16,278 nt of DNA from Bacteroidales bacterium UBA755 (lineage in GTDB: Bacteria; Bacteroidota; Bacteroidia; Bacteroidales; UBA932): NCBI GenBank assembly GCA_002297815.1, contig DBKH01000043.1, forward strand, positions 1-16,278, given 5' to 3'. The notes below the pieces were generated by a model. The model did no database searches and was not told the origin of the DNA. It saw only the letters and a list, made by a program, of their open reading frames with translations. Positions 1 to 7,003 of this stretch are shown piece by piece (position 1 is the stretch's first letter; each line of letters starts with the position of its first letter). A program made the translations under genes and the position numbers.

Positions 1-15
1 TTAAACATCAGCATA

Positions 16-492
16 ATGAAATCCAAAATCATACTTTTGTCCGCATTGGCCGTGACTTCCTGCTGCCCAAAACTCTATCCGCACAAGACGGAACGCGCTG
101 AGCATACCGTCACCATTACCGAGACTACCAGAGACACAGTCATTCAGGTTCAGCCGGACTCTTCAATCGTTCAGGCGTTGATTAGATGTGATTCGACCGG
201 ACAAGCACGGTTGGAGGAGATTCGATCATTGAAAGAATCCGCACGAGTCCAGCAGACATTGGCTCTAAAAGACAACAAACTCACGGCGAAGGCGGGCGTA
301 GATTCGATGGGGATCTACCTAACCTACAAAGAACGACATACAGAAGAACAGAAAATTCAAACCATCGAAACCGTCATAGAGAAAGAAGTCAATGTTCTCA
401 AATGGTGGCAGAAGTCGTTGATTTGGATAGGAATGTTCTCGATGATATTCTTAGCAATTATGGTTGTTTTGAAAATGATTCTAAGACATTAA
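16..492 (+). CDS. Small lipoprotein with C-terminal membrane anchor, u-spanin-like
   Basis: This encodes 158 residues. The N-terminus is a short lipoprotein signal (residues 1-15) with a lipobox ending VTSC, so Cys16 is the likely lipidated residue. A polar, charged and probably helical middle follows (about 25-130). One hydrophobic segment lies at the extreme C-terminus (about 133-155, after KWWQK), with a short basic tail. A lipid anchor at one end and an inner-membrane helix at the other is the plan of unimolecular phage spanins, which fuse inner and outer membranes at lysis. The gene lies about 250 bp from the 3' end of ssrA, a common integration site, so it may be the last gene of a prophage extending left of the window. 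No sequence family was recognised. A non-phage envelope-spanning lipoprotein is the alternative. The reading frame is sure; the function is a guess from architecture. Confidence 0.6.
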   Translation: MKSKIILLSALAVTSCCPKLYPHKTERAEHTVTITETTRDTVIQVQPDSSIVQALIRCDSTGQARLEEIRSLKESARVQQTLALKDNKLTAKAGVDSMGIYLTYKERHTEEQKIQTIETVIEKEVNVLKWWQKSLIWIGMFSMIFLAIMVVLKMILRH

Positions 493-599
493 TCTCAAAA
501 AAAATGTTCTCTCCCATTCCATCTGCAAACCAAGGTTCTTAATCAATTCGTGGTGGATAATCATCGTGCTACAGAAAGCAAAACATCATCATTATTAGG

Positions 600-632
600 C
601 GCCGCCAATCCGCAAGGATATGGCGGCTTTTT
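600..632 (+). terminator. Intrinsic terminator after the lipoprotein gene
   Basis: The arms GCCGCCA (601-607) and TGGCGGC (621-627) form a perfect 7-bp stem followed by a T run (628-632). It lies about 110 bp after the stop at 492 and faces the ssrA terminator. Confidence 0.7.
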
Positions 633-650
633 CGTTCATTTGGGTTCGGA

Positions 651-690
651 GAAAGAAATTACGCTCAACTTTACTGCGAAGTGAGCGTAA
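651..690 (-). terminator. Probable ssrA terminator
   Basis: Read on the minus strand, TTACGCTCA (690-682) pairs perfectly with TGAGCGTAA (667-659). A T-rich tract (TTTCTTTC) follows. The hairpin lies about 48 nt past the mature tmRNA 3' end and is the best candidate for ending the precursor. Another copy of the arm sequence (694-702) lies beside it. Confidence 0.55.
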
Positions 691-737
691 AACTGAGCGT
701 AAATTTTGTAAGTAAATGACTATTACATACTTATTCG

Positions 738-1134
738 TGGAGATGGGCGGAGTCGAACCGCCGTCCAAACAACGTACCAAGAGGCTTTCTACACGTTTAG
801 TCATCCTTTGATTGTCGGCTGCGGTCTGCCGGAAGACGGGCTAACCGAGGCTTATCCTTTGGGGCTTGGCCGGATTTAAAGGAGTCCTCCGGTGCGTCCT
901 TCTTGAATGATACCCCGAACTCGGAACAGAGAAGGCGTAAAGTCCGCGGGATACTCGTCGGAACCGCATCCTAGGCGGCTCGGATTAAGCTAATGCGACT
1001 TGGTCGATTAGGCAGCGAGTGCGTAGTTGTTATCAGCAACTAAATTTTTGGAGAACCAGTTTGGCGGGCCGGCCCTCCATGAGCCCGACGTGCTTACCGC
1101 CCGGAATCATTGCTGTCAAAACCAGAACATCCCC
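738..1134 (-). ncRNA. ssrA: tmRNA (transfer-messenger RNA)
   Basis: tmRNA rescues ribosomes stalled on mRNAs without a stop codon: it acts as alanyl-tRNA, then as a short mRNA for a degradation tag. The 5' end (1134 downward) reads GGGGATG and pairs with CATCTCC (745-739) as a 7-bp acceptor stem with one G-T wobble. A discriminator A lies at 738, and the CCA tail is not encoded. The TPsiC arm, containing GGTTCGACTCC, lies just inside the 3' end. The 5' domain has the usual TTCTGGTTTTGACAG. A tag reading frame preceded by TAGTT lies at 1037-1008. The length of about 397 nt is normal for one-piece tmRNA. The boundaries are taken from the acceptor stem. Confidence 0.97.
1008..1037 (-). other. 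tmRNA tag reading frame ADNNYALAA
   Basis: Resume codon GCT lies at 1037-1035, just after TAGTT, which matches the usual UAGUC-resume context. The codons then read Ala-Asp-Asn-Asn-Tyr-Ala-Leu-Ala-Ala and a TAA stop. The YALAA end is the conserved protease-recognition tail of tmRNA tags. Confidence 0.93.
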
Positions 1135-1147
1135 AAGCGATTTGTGA

Positions 1148-1155
1148 CAAAGATA
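1148..1155 (-). promoter_or_regulatory. ssrA promoter, -7 box TATCTTTG
   Basis: On the minus strand TATCTTTG matches the Bacteroidota TAnnTTTG box. It would start transcription about 7 nt before the mature tmRNA 5' end. A TTTG (1182-1179) could be the -33 element, but the spacing of 23 nt is longer than the usual 19-21. Confidence 0.7.
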
Positions 1156-1514
1156 CGATGAATATTCCGGATTTGTTTCAAATCATCAAGAAAATTTGAT
1201 GCGGAGATTAACTCTTTGATAATACGGAAAATAAACAGTGATCTTTGGTAGAATCAAACCGAAGGTCTTTAGTTATCTGCTTGTTAATCAAAGGGTTATC
1301 TGCCACTGGTTGAGGCTGAATGAGTGGCGTGTAATGAGCACATAATCAAATAATATCACTTCCTTCTATGGTGGAAGACAACTAAAGGGAAATGACTTAT
1401 GTCTTGATTTGCAAGTCGTTGCCAATCACGGCCTCTTATGATGCCGACATCCGAAAGTGGACTTACTGTTGAAAAATGATACGCAAAGCCTTAAGAATAT
1501 TCCTTAATGATTGC
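1156..1514. other. Intergenic stretch between ssrA and tcdA
   Basis: I see no gene here. Two short perfect inverted repeats lie side by side behind the ssrA promoter: GATTTG-ttt-CAAATC (1169-1183) and CATCAA-gaaaat-TTGATG (1184-1201). They could be regulator sites or chance. GAATATTC occurs at 1160-1167 and again at 1495-1502. The rest (1202-1490) shows nothing recognisable. Confidence 0.5.
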
Positions 1515-1522
1515 TAACTTTG
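1515..1522 (+). promoter_or_regulatory. tcdA promoter, -7 box TAACTTTG
   Basis: TAACTTTG fits TAnnTTTG exactly. It ends only 6 nt before the ATG at 1529, so the transcript would be leaderless or nearly so. No convincing -33 TTTG is visible at the usual distance. Confidence 0.55.
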
Positions 1523-1528
1523 CAAACT

Positions 1529-2485
1529 ATGGCGATTAACACAATAGAGAAAGCGATATACAACCGCACGGAGCTGCTTCTGGGCGATGATGTGATGGAG
1601 GCGCTAGCGACCACGAGGGTGATCATCTTCGGGGTTGGGGGAGTCGGCAGTTGGTGTGCGGAGGGGCTTGTGCGGAGCGGGGTCACGAAACTGACGGTTG
1701 TGGATTCGGACAGAATCTGCATTACGAACGTGAACCGGCAGCTGATGGCGACCACAAAAACCGTGGGACAGGTGAAGGTGGATGCGCTGAAAGCACATCT
1801 GCTTGAAATCAATCCTAAGGCCGAGATCACAGCGATCCAACAAATCTACTGCGAGGAGACGGCTGGACAGTTCAATCTTGATGAATATGATTACGTCATC
1901 GATGCGGTTGATTCTCTGAAAGATAAGGCTCATTTGATCCTTAAGGCAGCGGCAAGCAAGGCGAAGTTCTACTGCTCGTTGGGAGCAGCGCTGAAGGTGG
2001 ATCCGCTGAAGATTAAGGTGGCGGAGTTCTGGAACGTCAGGGGGTGTCCTCTGGGAGCGGCATTGAGGAAGAAGATGAAGCGAGCCAAGACGCTTCCTGC
2101 CAAGAAGTTCCTGTGCGTTTATGATGACGAGGTGTTGCCGAACAGAGGGCATTGCCAGAGTTGTGGGACAGAGAAGTGCATGTGCCCGAAGGCTCAGAAT
2201 GGGCCGGGGGATCCTGACCTGCTGAATCACGAGTGGTGCTCGTCCAAGGCCCAGATCAACGGCACGACCGTCCACGTCACGGCAATATTCGGAATGACAC
2301 TTTCCGGACTGGTGATAGATGACATCTACCGCCGGGCGCTGAAGGCTTCGACTGCGGTGAAAACCAACATTGAACCTATGGATTTGAATATGCCAGAGCG
2401 TGCGACGGAAAATGTTTCCGATGCGCTGGCTAATACGGCTGAAGCGTTGAAGGATCAAACCACATCAAAAATGCCGGAGGCTTGA
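1529..2485 (+). CDS. tcdA: tRNA threonylcarbamoyladenosine dehydratase (TcdA/CsdL type)
   Basis: This is an E1-like (ThiF/MoeB superfamily) ATP-dependent enzyme that cyclises t6A at position 37 of ANN-decoding tRNAs to ct6A. The start is the ATG at 1529, giving 318 residues; the frame extends upstream to a TTG, but those residues do not belong to the family. The nucleotide-binding loop GVGGVGSWCAE begins at about residue 35. VDSDRI with NRQ follows at about 58-71, and DAVDS lies in the middle. The DPLKIKV and RKKMKR segments are typical of TcdA rather than MoeB or ThiF. A cysteine cluster, C209-x2-C212-x4-C217-x-C219, resembles a metal site; E. coli TcdA lacks one as far as I recall. The last 40 or so residues are a variable polar tail. 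It is probably transcribed with the next two genes. Confidence 0.9.
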   Translation: MAINTIEKAIYNRTELLLGDDVMEALATTRVIIFGVGGVGSWCAEGLVRSGVTKLTVVDSDRICITNVNRQLMATTKTVGQVKVDALKAHLLEINPKAEITAIQQIYCEETAGQFNLDEYDYVIDAVDSLKDKAHLILKAAASKAKFYCSLGAALKVDPLKIKVAEFWNVRGCPLGAALRKKMKRAKTLPAKKFLCVYDDEVLPNRGHCQSCGTEKCMCPKAQNGPGDPDLLNHEWCSSKAQINGTTVHVTAIFGMTLSGLVIDDIYRRALKASTAVKTNIEPMDLNMPERATENVSDALANTAEALKDQTTSKMPEA

Positions 2486-2545
2486 CGGACATATTCAAAA
2501 ATCAGTCGCTATGTTCAATAATCGCGGTTGAGATATTCATAAATA

Positions 2546-2947
2546 ATGGAACAGCAGAAGGTTTGGGACCCGTTGAGGAAGAAGGAGGTCGCGCTGACGC
2601 CGGAGGAGAAGGTGCGGCAGTGGTTCATCGGTGTGCTGAAGGAGCGGCTGAAGGTTCCTGAATATATGATGATGAGTGAGGTGGGGATGAAGTTCGGGGG
2701 TAAGGATTTCCGTGCGGACATTCTCGTCTATGGCAGGGACACGGCTCCGCTGATGGTCGTTGAGTGCAAGCGGGAGGATGTGCCGATGAGCCGGGAGGTG
2801 CTGGAGCAGGCGCTGCGGTACAATTTGGTGCTGAATGTGAAATATGTGGTGATAACCAACGGGTTGAAGACTTTTGGCTTCGCACGGGACGGTGAATCAT
2901 ACACTCAGATGAAATCTTTCCCGGATTGGGAAACCATGCAGAAATAA
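2546..2947 (+). CDS. HsdR N-terminal-like PD-(D/E)xK protein
   Basis: This 133-residue protein matches the stand-alone version of the type I restriction enzyme R subunit N-terminal domain (HSDR_N family). Nuclease-fold residues are visible: D58 in RADIL, then E73-x-K75 in VVECKRE, then Q88 in LEQALRY, which suits the fold's later helix. There is no helicase or translocase domain, and no HsdM or HsdS gene nearby, so this is not a working restriction system. Similar small proteins sit among housekeeping genes in many Bacteroidales; their role is unknown. It starts 60 bp after tcdA and ends 1 bp before the next ATG, so it is very likely co-transcribed and translationally coupled with the cca-like gene. 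DNA or RNA repair is a possible role. Confidence 0.85.
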   Translation: MEQQKVWDPLRKKEVALTPEEKVRQWFIGVLKERLKVPEYMMMSEVGMKFGGKDFRADILVYGRDTAPLMVVECKREDVPMSREVLEQALRYNLVLNVKYVVITNGLKTFGFARDGESYTQMKSFPDWETMQK

Positions 2948-2948
2948 T

Positions 2949-4490
2949 ATGGGTGCGACAATAACACAGGGTTATCTTGACAGGCCGATCTTCGGCATCG
3001 TCTCGTCTGCCGCTGAGGAACTTGGCGTAAGGGCTTTCGTGATAGGAGGTTATGTGCGTGACTGCTTCCTCGGCAGACCTAATGACGACATTGACATAGT
3101 CGTGGAGGGAAGCGGAATCCGGCTCGCGGAGGCTGTGGCCGCGAAGATTGAGGAAAGGGATCACAGGCATTGCAACGTGTCCATATTCAAGACATTCGGT
3201 ACCGCCATGCTGAAGTGGCACGGGGCGGAGATTGAGTTTGTCGGTGCGCGTAAAGAGTCTTACCGCCACGATTCCCGCAAGCCGATCATCGAGGACGGAA
3301 CGCTCGAGGAGGATCAGGAACGCAGGGACTTCACCATCAATGCGATGGCGTTCAGTCTCCAGAAAGAGGACTACGGAGCGCTCGTGGATCCGTTCGGAGG
3401 CATCCGCGACCTTGCAGCGGGCATAATACGCACCCCTCTGGAGCCGGAGCAGACCTACAGCGATGACCCTCTGAGGATGCTCCGCGCGATCCGCTTCGCC
3501 ACGAAACTCAGCACCCAGGAGCAAAAATTCACCATTGTCCCAGAGTCCCTGAGGGCGATGAGGAATATGCGCGACCGCATGACCATCCTTTCCAAGGAGC
3601 GCATCGTCGAGGAACTCAACAAGATCCTCATCACGCCGCACCCTTCGATGGGTTTCAAACTCATGGACGAGACAGGTCTCCTTGAATATATCCTCCCGGA
3701 CCTTCTGAAACTCAAAGGAGTGGAATCCGTTGACGGAAAGGGACATAAGGAAATATTCTCACATACACTACAGGTCGTGGACAATGTGGCGGCTTCGGAG
3801 ATAGAGGGCATCGCCGCCGGCACCCTGAAGGACTTCACTCCTGATGAGGGAGGGGACAGCTTCGTGGAGTCTGTCCGCACACAACCGAATGTCTGGCTGC
3901 GTTGGGCCGCCCTTCTGCACGACATCGGAAAGCCGGCAAGCAAGCGTTTTGATCCATCCGTCGGTTGGACGTTCCACGGCCACGAGGTCATCGGTGCGAA
4001 GATGATCCCAAGAATATTCAAGGCTCTCAAGATGCCTCTGAACGAGAAAATGAAATACGTCCAGAAACTGGTAGGTCTGCATCACCGCCCGATCGCCCTT
4101 GTGGATGAAGAGGTTACGGATTCCGCTGTGCGCCGTCTGCTGTTCGACGCTGGCAACGAGATCGATGACCTGATGCTCCTGTGCAACGCCGACATCACCT
4201 CGAAGAACCCCGTCAAAGTCGCCAAAATCCGTCAGAATTTCGAACTCGTCAAGCACAAGTTGGTCGAAGTCGAGGCCAAAGACGCCATCCGTAACTTCAA
4301 GAACCCGATCACCGGTGAATATGTGATGGAGGTCTATGGCCTGAGTCCGTGCCGTGAGATCGGCATCCTCAAGGAATATGTCAAAGAGGCCATCCTGGAC
4401 GGCCAGATCGGCAACAACTTCGAGGAGGCCGATGCCTTCATGCGCGTCAAGGCGGCCGAGATGGGGCTTACACCAGTCAGTGGGGCATAA
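2949..4490 (+). CDS. cca: CCA tRNA nucleotidyltransferase family protein with HD domain
   Basis: This 513-residue class II nucleotidyltransferase would add or repair the 3' CCA of tRNAs. The head domain has the flexible-loop motif GGYVRD (33-38) and the metal-binding pair D47-x-D49 in NDDIDIV. RRDFTINAMA (125-134) follows, then DDPLRMLRAIRF (172-183), where D172, D173 and R176 correspond to the nucleotide-selecting motif. The neck and body follow. An HD phosphohydrolase domain has ALLHDIGKP (H324, D325) and FHGH (342-345). The fused HD domain can give 2',3'-cyclic phosphodiesterase or phosphatase activity in relatives. Its start overlaps the context of the preceding stop by 1 bp spacing. The tmRNA in this window lacks an encoded CCA, which fits a need for this enzyme. 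A poly(A)-polymerase-like role is less likely. Confidence 0.9.
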   Translation: MGATITQGYLDRPIFGIVSSAAEELGVRAFVIGGYVRDCFLGRPNDDIDIVVEGSGIRLAEAVAAKIEERDHRHCNVSIFKTFGTAMLKWHGAEIEFVGARKESYRHDSRKPIIEDGTLEEDQERRDFTINAMAFSLQKEDYGALVDPFGGIRDLAAGIIRTPLEPEQTYSDDPLRMLRAIRFATKLSTQEQKFTIVPESLRAMRNMRDRMTILSKERIVEELNKILITPHPSMGFKLMDETGLLEYILPDLLKLKGVESVDGKGHKEIFSHTLQVVDNVAASEIEGIAAGTLKDFTPDEGGDSFVESVRTQPNVWLRWAALLHDIGKPASKRFDPSVGWTFHGHEVIGAKMIPRIFKALKMPLNEKMKYVQKLVGLHHRPIALVDEEVTDSAVRRLLFDAGNEIDDLMLLCNADITSKNPVKVAKIRQNFELVKHKLVEVEAKDAIRNFKNPITGEYVMEVYGLSPCREIGILKEYVKEAILDGQIGNNFEEADAFMRVKAAEMGLTPVSGA

Positions 4491-4747
4491 GCAATAAGGA
4501 CATCATTCTAAAGAGTCCGATATCGTTATCGGTCTTCGCAGAACAATAGAAAGACAACAGCATGTTTGTGCGTGAAATCCGGTGGCTCGCGTACAGACGC
4601 CATTGGGAGACGAAAAGAGAGCCAAGCGTCCCCCAAAGGTGTAGGATGCTCTCTTGGGAATCAAAAGAGGTCGAAAGTGCCACCGAAAGGAACAAGCCAG
4701 GCTGAAATGCACGAAATAGGGGTTTGGCAGACTTGACTATTTGAAGA
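4491..4747. other. Convergent intergenic region with a small hairpin
   Basis: This lies between the ends of two convergent genes. CCGATA-TCGT-TATCGG (4517-4532) is a perfect 6-bp stem with a tetraloop about 27 bp after the cca stop. No U tract follows, so it is at best a weak terminator. An open frame on the minus strand here has no recognisable features and is not called. Confidence 0.4.
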
Positions 4748-6169
4748 TCACCCGAACAAATCATCTAGAGTCACTTCTTTCTGGACTATGGAATAGTGGG
4801 CATTTTTTTGCACACCGAAGGTCGTGATCATAACAAGATGAATGGCCTTTTTGGTGCTGGTCGCGGCCTTGAAGACATTGATCTTGTGGAGTAGTTCTGT
4901 CTCGTAGGATTTTGTGATCACATATTCATGCTCACTGAACTTTATCTCACATAGGTCTATGATGCCGTCACGCCTGTCGATCATCAAGTCTATCTGGGCT
5001 TTGCCTCCTTTTTCGTCAGTGCCTCTCCATGAACATTGCCTTGAGGAAATTCCTGAAATTCCCAGTTTCTTCTTGATCTGCTCGACATGATTCATGCAAA
5101 GCAGCTCGAATGACATTCCGGCCCAGGAGCGGTGCGAGGGATTGTCAATTCTGTTGCTCCAGAAATTCTCATCGTCTCCGTAATTGTCTTTTATGAAATC
5201 ATAGTAGAACAAAGTGAAATAATCGCATAACCTGTAGATGCGGTCTTTCTTATTCTTCAACCAGTCCTTTGACGAACTGATGAAACCGCAATCCTCAAGT
5301 TCCTGCAAGGTTTTGGTCATTTTCCCGTTTTCCGGTAATCCGGTGGCCATTGATATTTCCTTCCGTGTAAGACCATATCTCTTGGAATGAATGGCTTTGA
5401 CTATCTTCAAATGTTGCTCCGGATTCTCGAACAATGATTCATAAAGCCGTGAGAACTCGTCCCAAAGCCTGGCTCTCTTTTTGAAAAAGATGTTGTCGAT
5501 GTTCTGACTTAAACTCAAGCCTTTTTCCATCTTGTCCAGATAATATGGAATCCCTCCCATGATCATATAGCATTCCGCAATGTCCTTGCGTGAAAGAAGC
5601 ACATGCTTTTGATTCAGAAATGCCTCGGTTTCCTTTAATGTGAAAGGCTCTAGGAATATTCTTTCAGTGTCGCGGTTGAAAAGTCCTCCTTTATTACTGA
5701 ATATTTTCTTGGTGATCCATGAAGTGGCTGAACCGCAGACAATCAGCATCAGATCATTCTCACCCGATCCCCATCCATTCCAGAAATTTTCCAACGCGCT
5801 GACAAAGTCTGATTTTCTAGTCTCCATCCATGGAACCTCGTCAAGGAACACCACCTTTTTCCCCGGGTGGGTTATTCCTTGAAGATATCTTTTCAGCAAT
5901 CTGAAAGCCTCGAACCAATCTTTAGGAGAGTCAACATCCTCTCCTGAATATTCAATCAGTGCATTCGCGAAGTTCTCCAACTGTCGTCGGCTGCTTTTCT
6001 TGTAAAGGCCTGTCAAGCAGAAGTCAAACTGATTGTTGAAAGTCTGCCTTATCAGAAAAGTCTTGCCAACCCTTCTTCTTCCATATACAACAATGAATTC
6101 GGGTGATTCGGATTCATACCTTCTCCTTAATTCATGGATTTCTTTTTCTCGGCCGATAATCTGTCCCAT
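4748..6169 (-). CDS. AAA ATPase (archaeal-ATPase type) with PD-(D/E)xK-like C-terminal domain
   Basis: The protein has 473 residues. The ATG at 6169 is chosen because MGQIIGREKEI is the usual N-terminus of this family and it lies just after a good -7 box; the frame extends 42 codons further up without family features. Walker A is GRRRVGKT (30-37) and Walker B is VVFLDE with D110 and E111. The sensor-like IVCGSATS is at about 143-150 and FLEPF at about 172-176. A winged-helix-like part (RKEISMATGLP) follows. The C-terminal domain has D394 in QIDLMID and E408-x-K410 in CEIKF, the PD-(D/E)xK signature seen in DUF234-like tails. These ATPases occur in many copies in Bacteroidales and archaea, and their job is unknown. 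The gene is monocistronic and opposite in strand to its left neighbours. Confidence 0.85.
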   Translation of the reverse strand: MGQIIGREKEIHELRRRYESESPEFIVVYGRRRVGKTFLIRQTFNNQFDFCLTGLYKKSSRRQLENFANALIEYSGEDVDSPKDWFEAFRLLKRYLQGITHPGKKVVFLDEVPWMETRKSDFVSALENFWNGWGSGENDLMLIVCGSATSWITKKIFSNKGGLFNRDTERIFLEPFTLKETEAFLNQKHVLLSRKDIAECYMIMGGIPYYLDKMEKGLSLSQNIDNIFFKKRARLWDEFSRLYESLFENPEQHLKIVKAIHSKRYGLTRKEISMATGLPENGKMTKTLQELEDCGFISSSKDWLKNKKDRIYRLCDYFTLFYYDFIKDNYGDDENFWSNRIDNPSHRSWAGMSFELLCMNHVEQIKKKLGISGISSRQCSWRGTDEKGGKAQIDLMIDRRDGIIDLCEIKFSEHEYVITKSYETELLHKINVFKAATSTKKAIHLVMITTFGVQKNAHYSIVQKEVTLDDLFG

Positions 6170-6185
6170 GTTTCTTGCTTTTTTG

Positions 6186-6193
6186 CAAATATA
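6186..6193 (-). promoter_or_regulatory. Promoter of the ATPase gene, -7 box TATATTTG
   Basis: TATATTTG on the minus strand fits TAnnTTTG exactly and lies 16 nt before the chosen ATG (6169). It supports that start over the longer frame. The -33 region is not clear. Confidence 0.65.
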
Positions 6194-6196
6194 GCG

Positions 6197-6269
6197 ATTT
6201 AGACGAAATTTGTGACGAAAAATTAAGATAAGTTGTCTAAATCTATTATTTTTTACAAAATTTAGACAA
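6197..6269. promoter_or_regulatory. Operator-like repeats upstream of the ATPase gene
   Basis: TTGTCTAAAT (6233-6242) and ATTTAGACAA (6260-6269) form a perfect 10-bp inverted repeat with a 17-nt AT-rich spacer. A third copy of the core, ATTTAGAC (6197-6204), lies directly behind the -7 box. Three copies of one 8-mer around a single promoter suggest binding of a dimeric regulator, perhaps the ATPase or its partner. A terminator is unlikely, since no U tract follows and no gene ends here. Confidence 0.5.
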
Positions 6270-6273
6270 CCTA

Positions 6274-6402
6274 TGAGCGAGGTCACCGGTTCCACTCACG
6301 GAGGAAGCCTCCGATGGTGATTCGTGCGCAGACAGTCCGTTCCCACGCACGGCACCACCTCCAACAACCATTGGGGCGTGGAGACATTTGTTCTACGCAC
6401 GG
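6274..6402. repeat. REP-like palindrome cluster 1 (three units)
   Basis: Unit one is 6274-6301: TGAG pairs with CTCA and the right half is ACTCACGG. Unit two is 6323-6352: CGTGCG pairs with CGCACG, with outer GGTG/CACC pairs at 6316-6319 and 6353-6356. Unit three is 6376-6402: GCGT pairs with ACGC and the right half is ACGCACGG. A separate perfect hairpin, CGGAGG-aag-CCTCCG, lies at 6299-6313. The right halves share the pattern GTTC(C/T)nACGCACGG with clusters 2 and 3 around the transposase gene. Confidence 0.65.
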
Positions 6403-6418
6403 TGCACAGGCGTTATAT

Positions 6419-6772
6419 TCAATTATTCCTTTTTGAACCCGGCTTGACATTTGGCGTAATGATGGTTGCCTTGCCATGCCTTTGCGCATCTTTCATCGCT
6501 GACCGAAATGCTTCACCCAAAGATTCTGAGGATTGCCTGAGATATTCAATCATCTCATTTTGGTTTACACTCACTGCCAGGTCCGCTATCGCCAGTGCCC
6601 TGATCATAGCCTGAACCGACATTTCGTTACCGCCCCATAGTGTCGTTGCCATTGAAATCATTGCGTTTTGCGTGATGTCAAGAGCCATCTGCGGATTTTT
6701 CGTCACATCGATGTCCGTGTTGAACCTCAGTTGTCCATTGCAGTCTTGCAGCACTTCTAAAATCTTTTTCAT
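6419..6772 (-). CDS. Hypothetical protein, 117 residues
   Basis: I do not recognise this protein. It starts at the ATG at 6772 (MKKILEVLQDC); a TTG ten codons upstream is less likely, and the A-rich leader AACAATTAACATTCAAAATT before the ATG is typical of Bacteroidota. The protein looks soluble, mainly alpha-helical and rich in Ala, Met, Gln and Asn. A helix-like segment (about 45-100) holds spaced methionines, and the tail is basic (KPGSKRNN). It has no signal peptide or membrane segment. It lies between palindrome cluster 1 and the RAYT transposase, on the transposase's strand and about 230 bp beyond its end. It could be a passenger of the REP/RAYT island or a plain resident gene. Its coding status is likely but not proven. 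Confidence 0.6.
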   Translation of the reverse strand: MKKILEVLQDCNGQLRFNTDIDVTKNPQMALDITQNAMISMATTLWGGNEMSVQAMIRALAIADLAVSVNQNEMIEYLRQSSESLGEAFRSAMKDAQRHGKATIITPNVKPGSKRNN

Positions 6773-7003
6773 AATTTTGAATGTTAATTGTTTATTTTCC
6801 AAATACTTGGACTGTTTTAAAATTTAAAGGGTAACGTGCACCTCAGGACATTTTTTTCGGAACGATGCATTTTAGGCTTGTGCTTAATTAGATGCATCTT
6901 TTAATCGCCATATTATGGTTAGCGACCTAAGGCTTATAAGTCCGATTTATTGTCTATTGCTCCATAGAAATGAAAGTATTGCCAGAAAGTGAAAGAATAT
7001 ATG
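6773..7003. other. Intergenic region with an inverted repeat
   Basis: This lies between the end of the RAYT gene and the start of the 117-aa gene. GATGCAT (6864-6870) and ATGCATC (6892-6898) form a 7-bp inverted repeat with a 21-nt loop. TTTT follows only on the plus strand, so as a terminator for the minus-strand RAYT gene it is weak. No promoter is clear. Confidence 0.4.

Noticed and set aside
595..804. Open frame on the minus strand across the ssrA 3' end
   Set aside because: It translates the tmRNA TPsiC and acceptor region and its terminator. There is no protein family or start signal.
1604..2458. Long minus-strand frame opposite tcdA
   Set aside because: It is a shadow of the tcdA reading frame. 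Its composition is low in typical protein features, and the plus-strand frame has clear family motifs.
2546..2947. Type I restriction system
   Set aside because: Only the small HsdR-N-like domain is present. There is no motor domain and no HsdM or HsdS gene, and the neighbours are housekeeping genes.
4477..4764. Minus-strand frame in the convergent gap
   Set aside because: It overlaps the end of cca and the end of the ATPase gene, has no recognisable motif and no promoter box.
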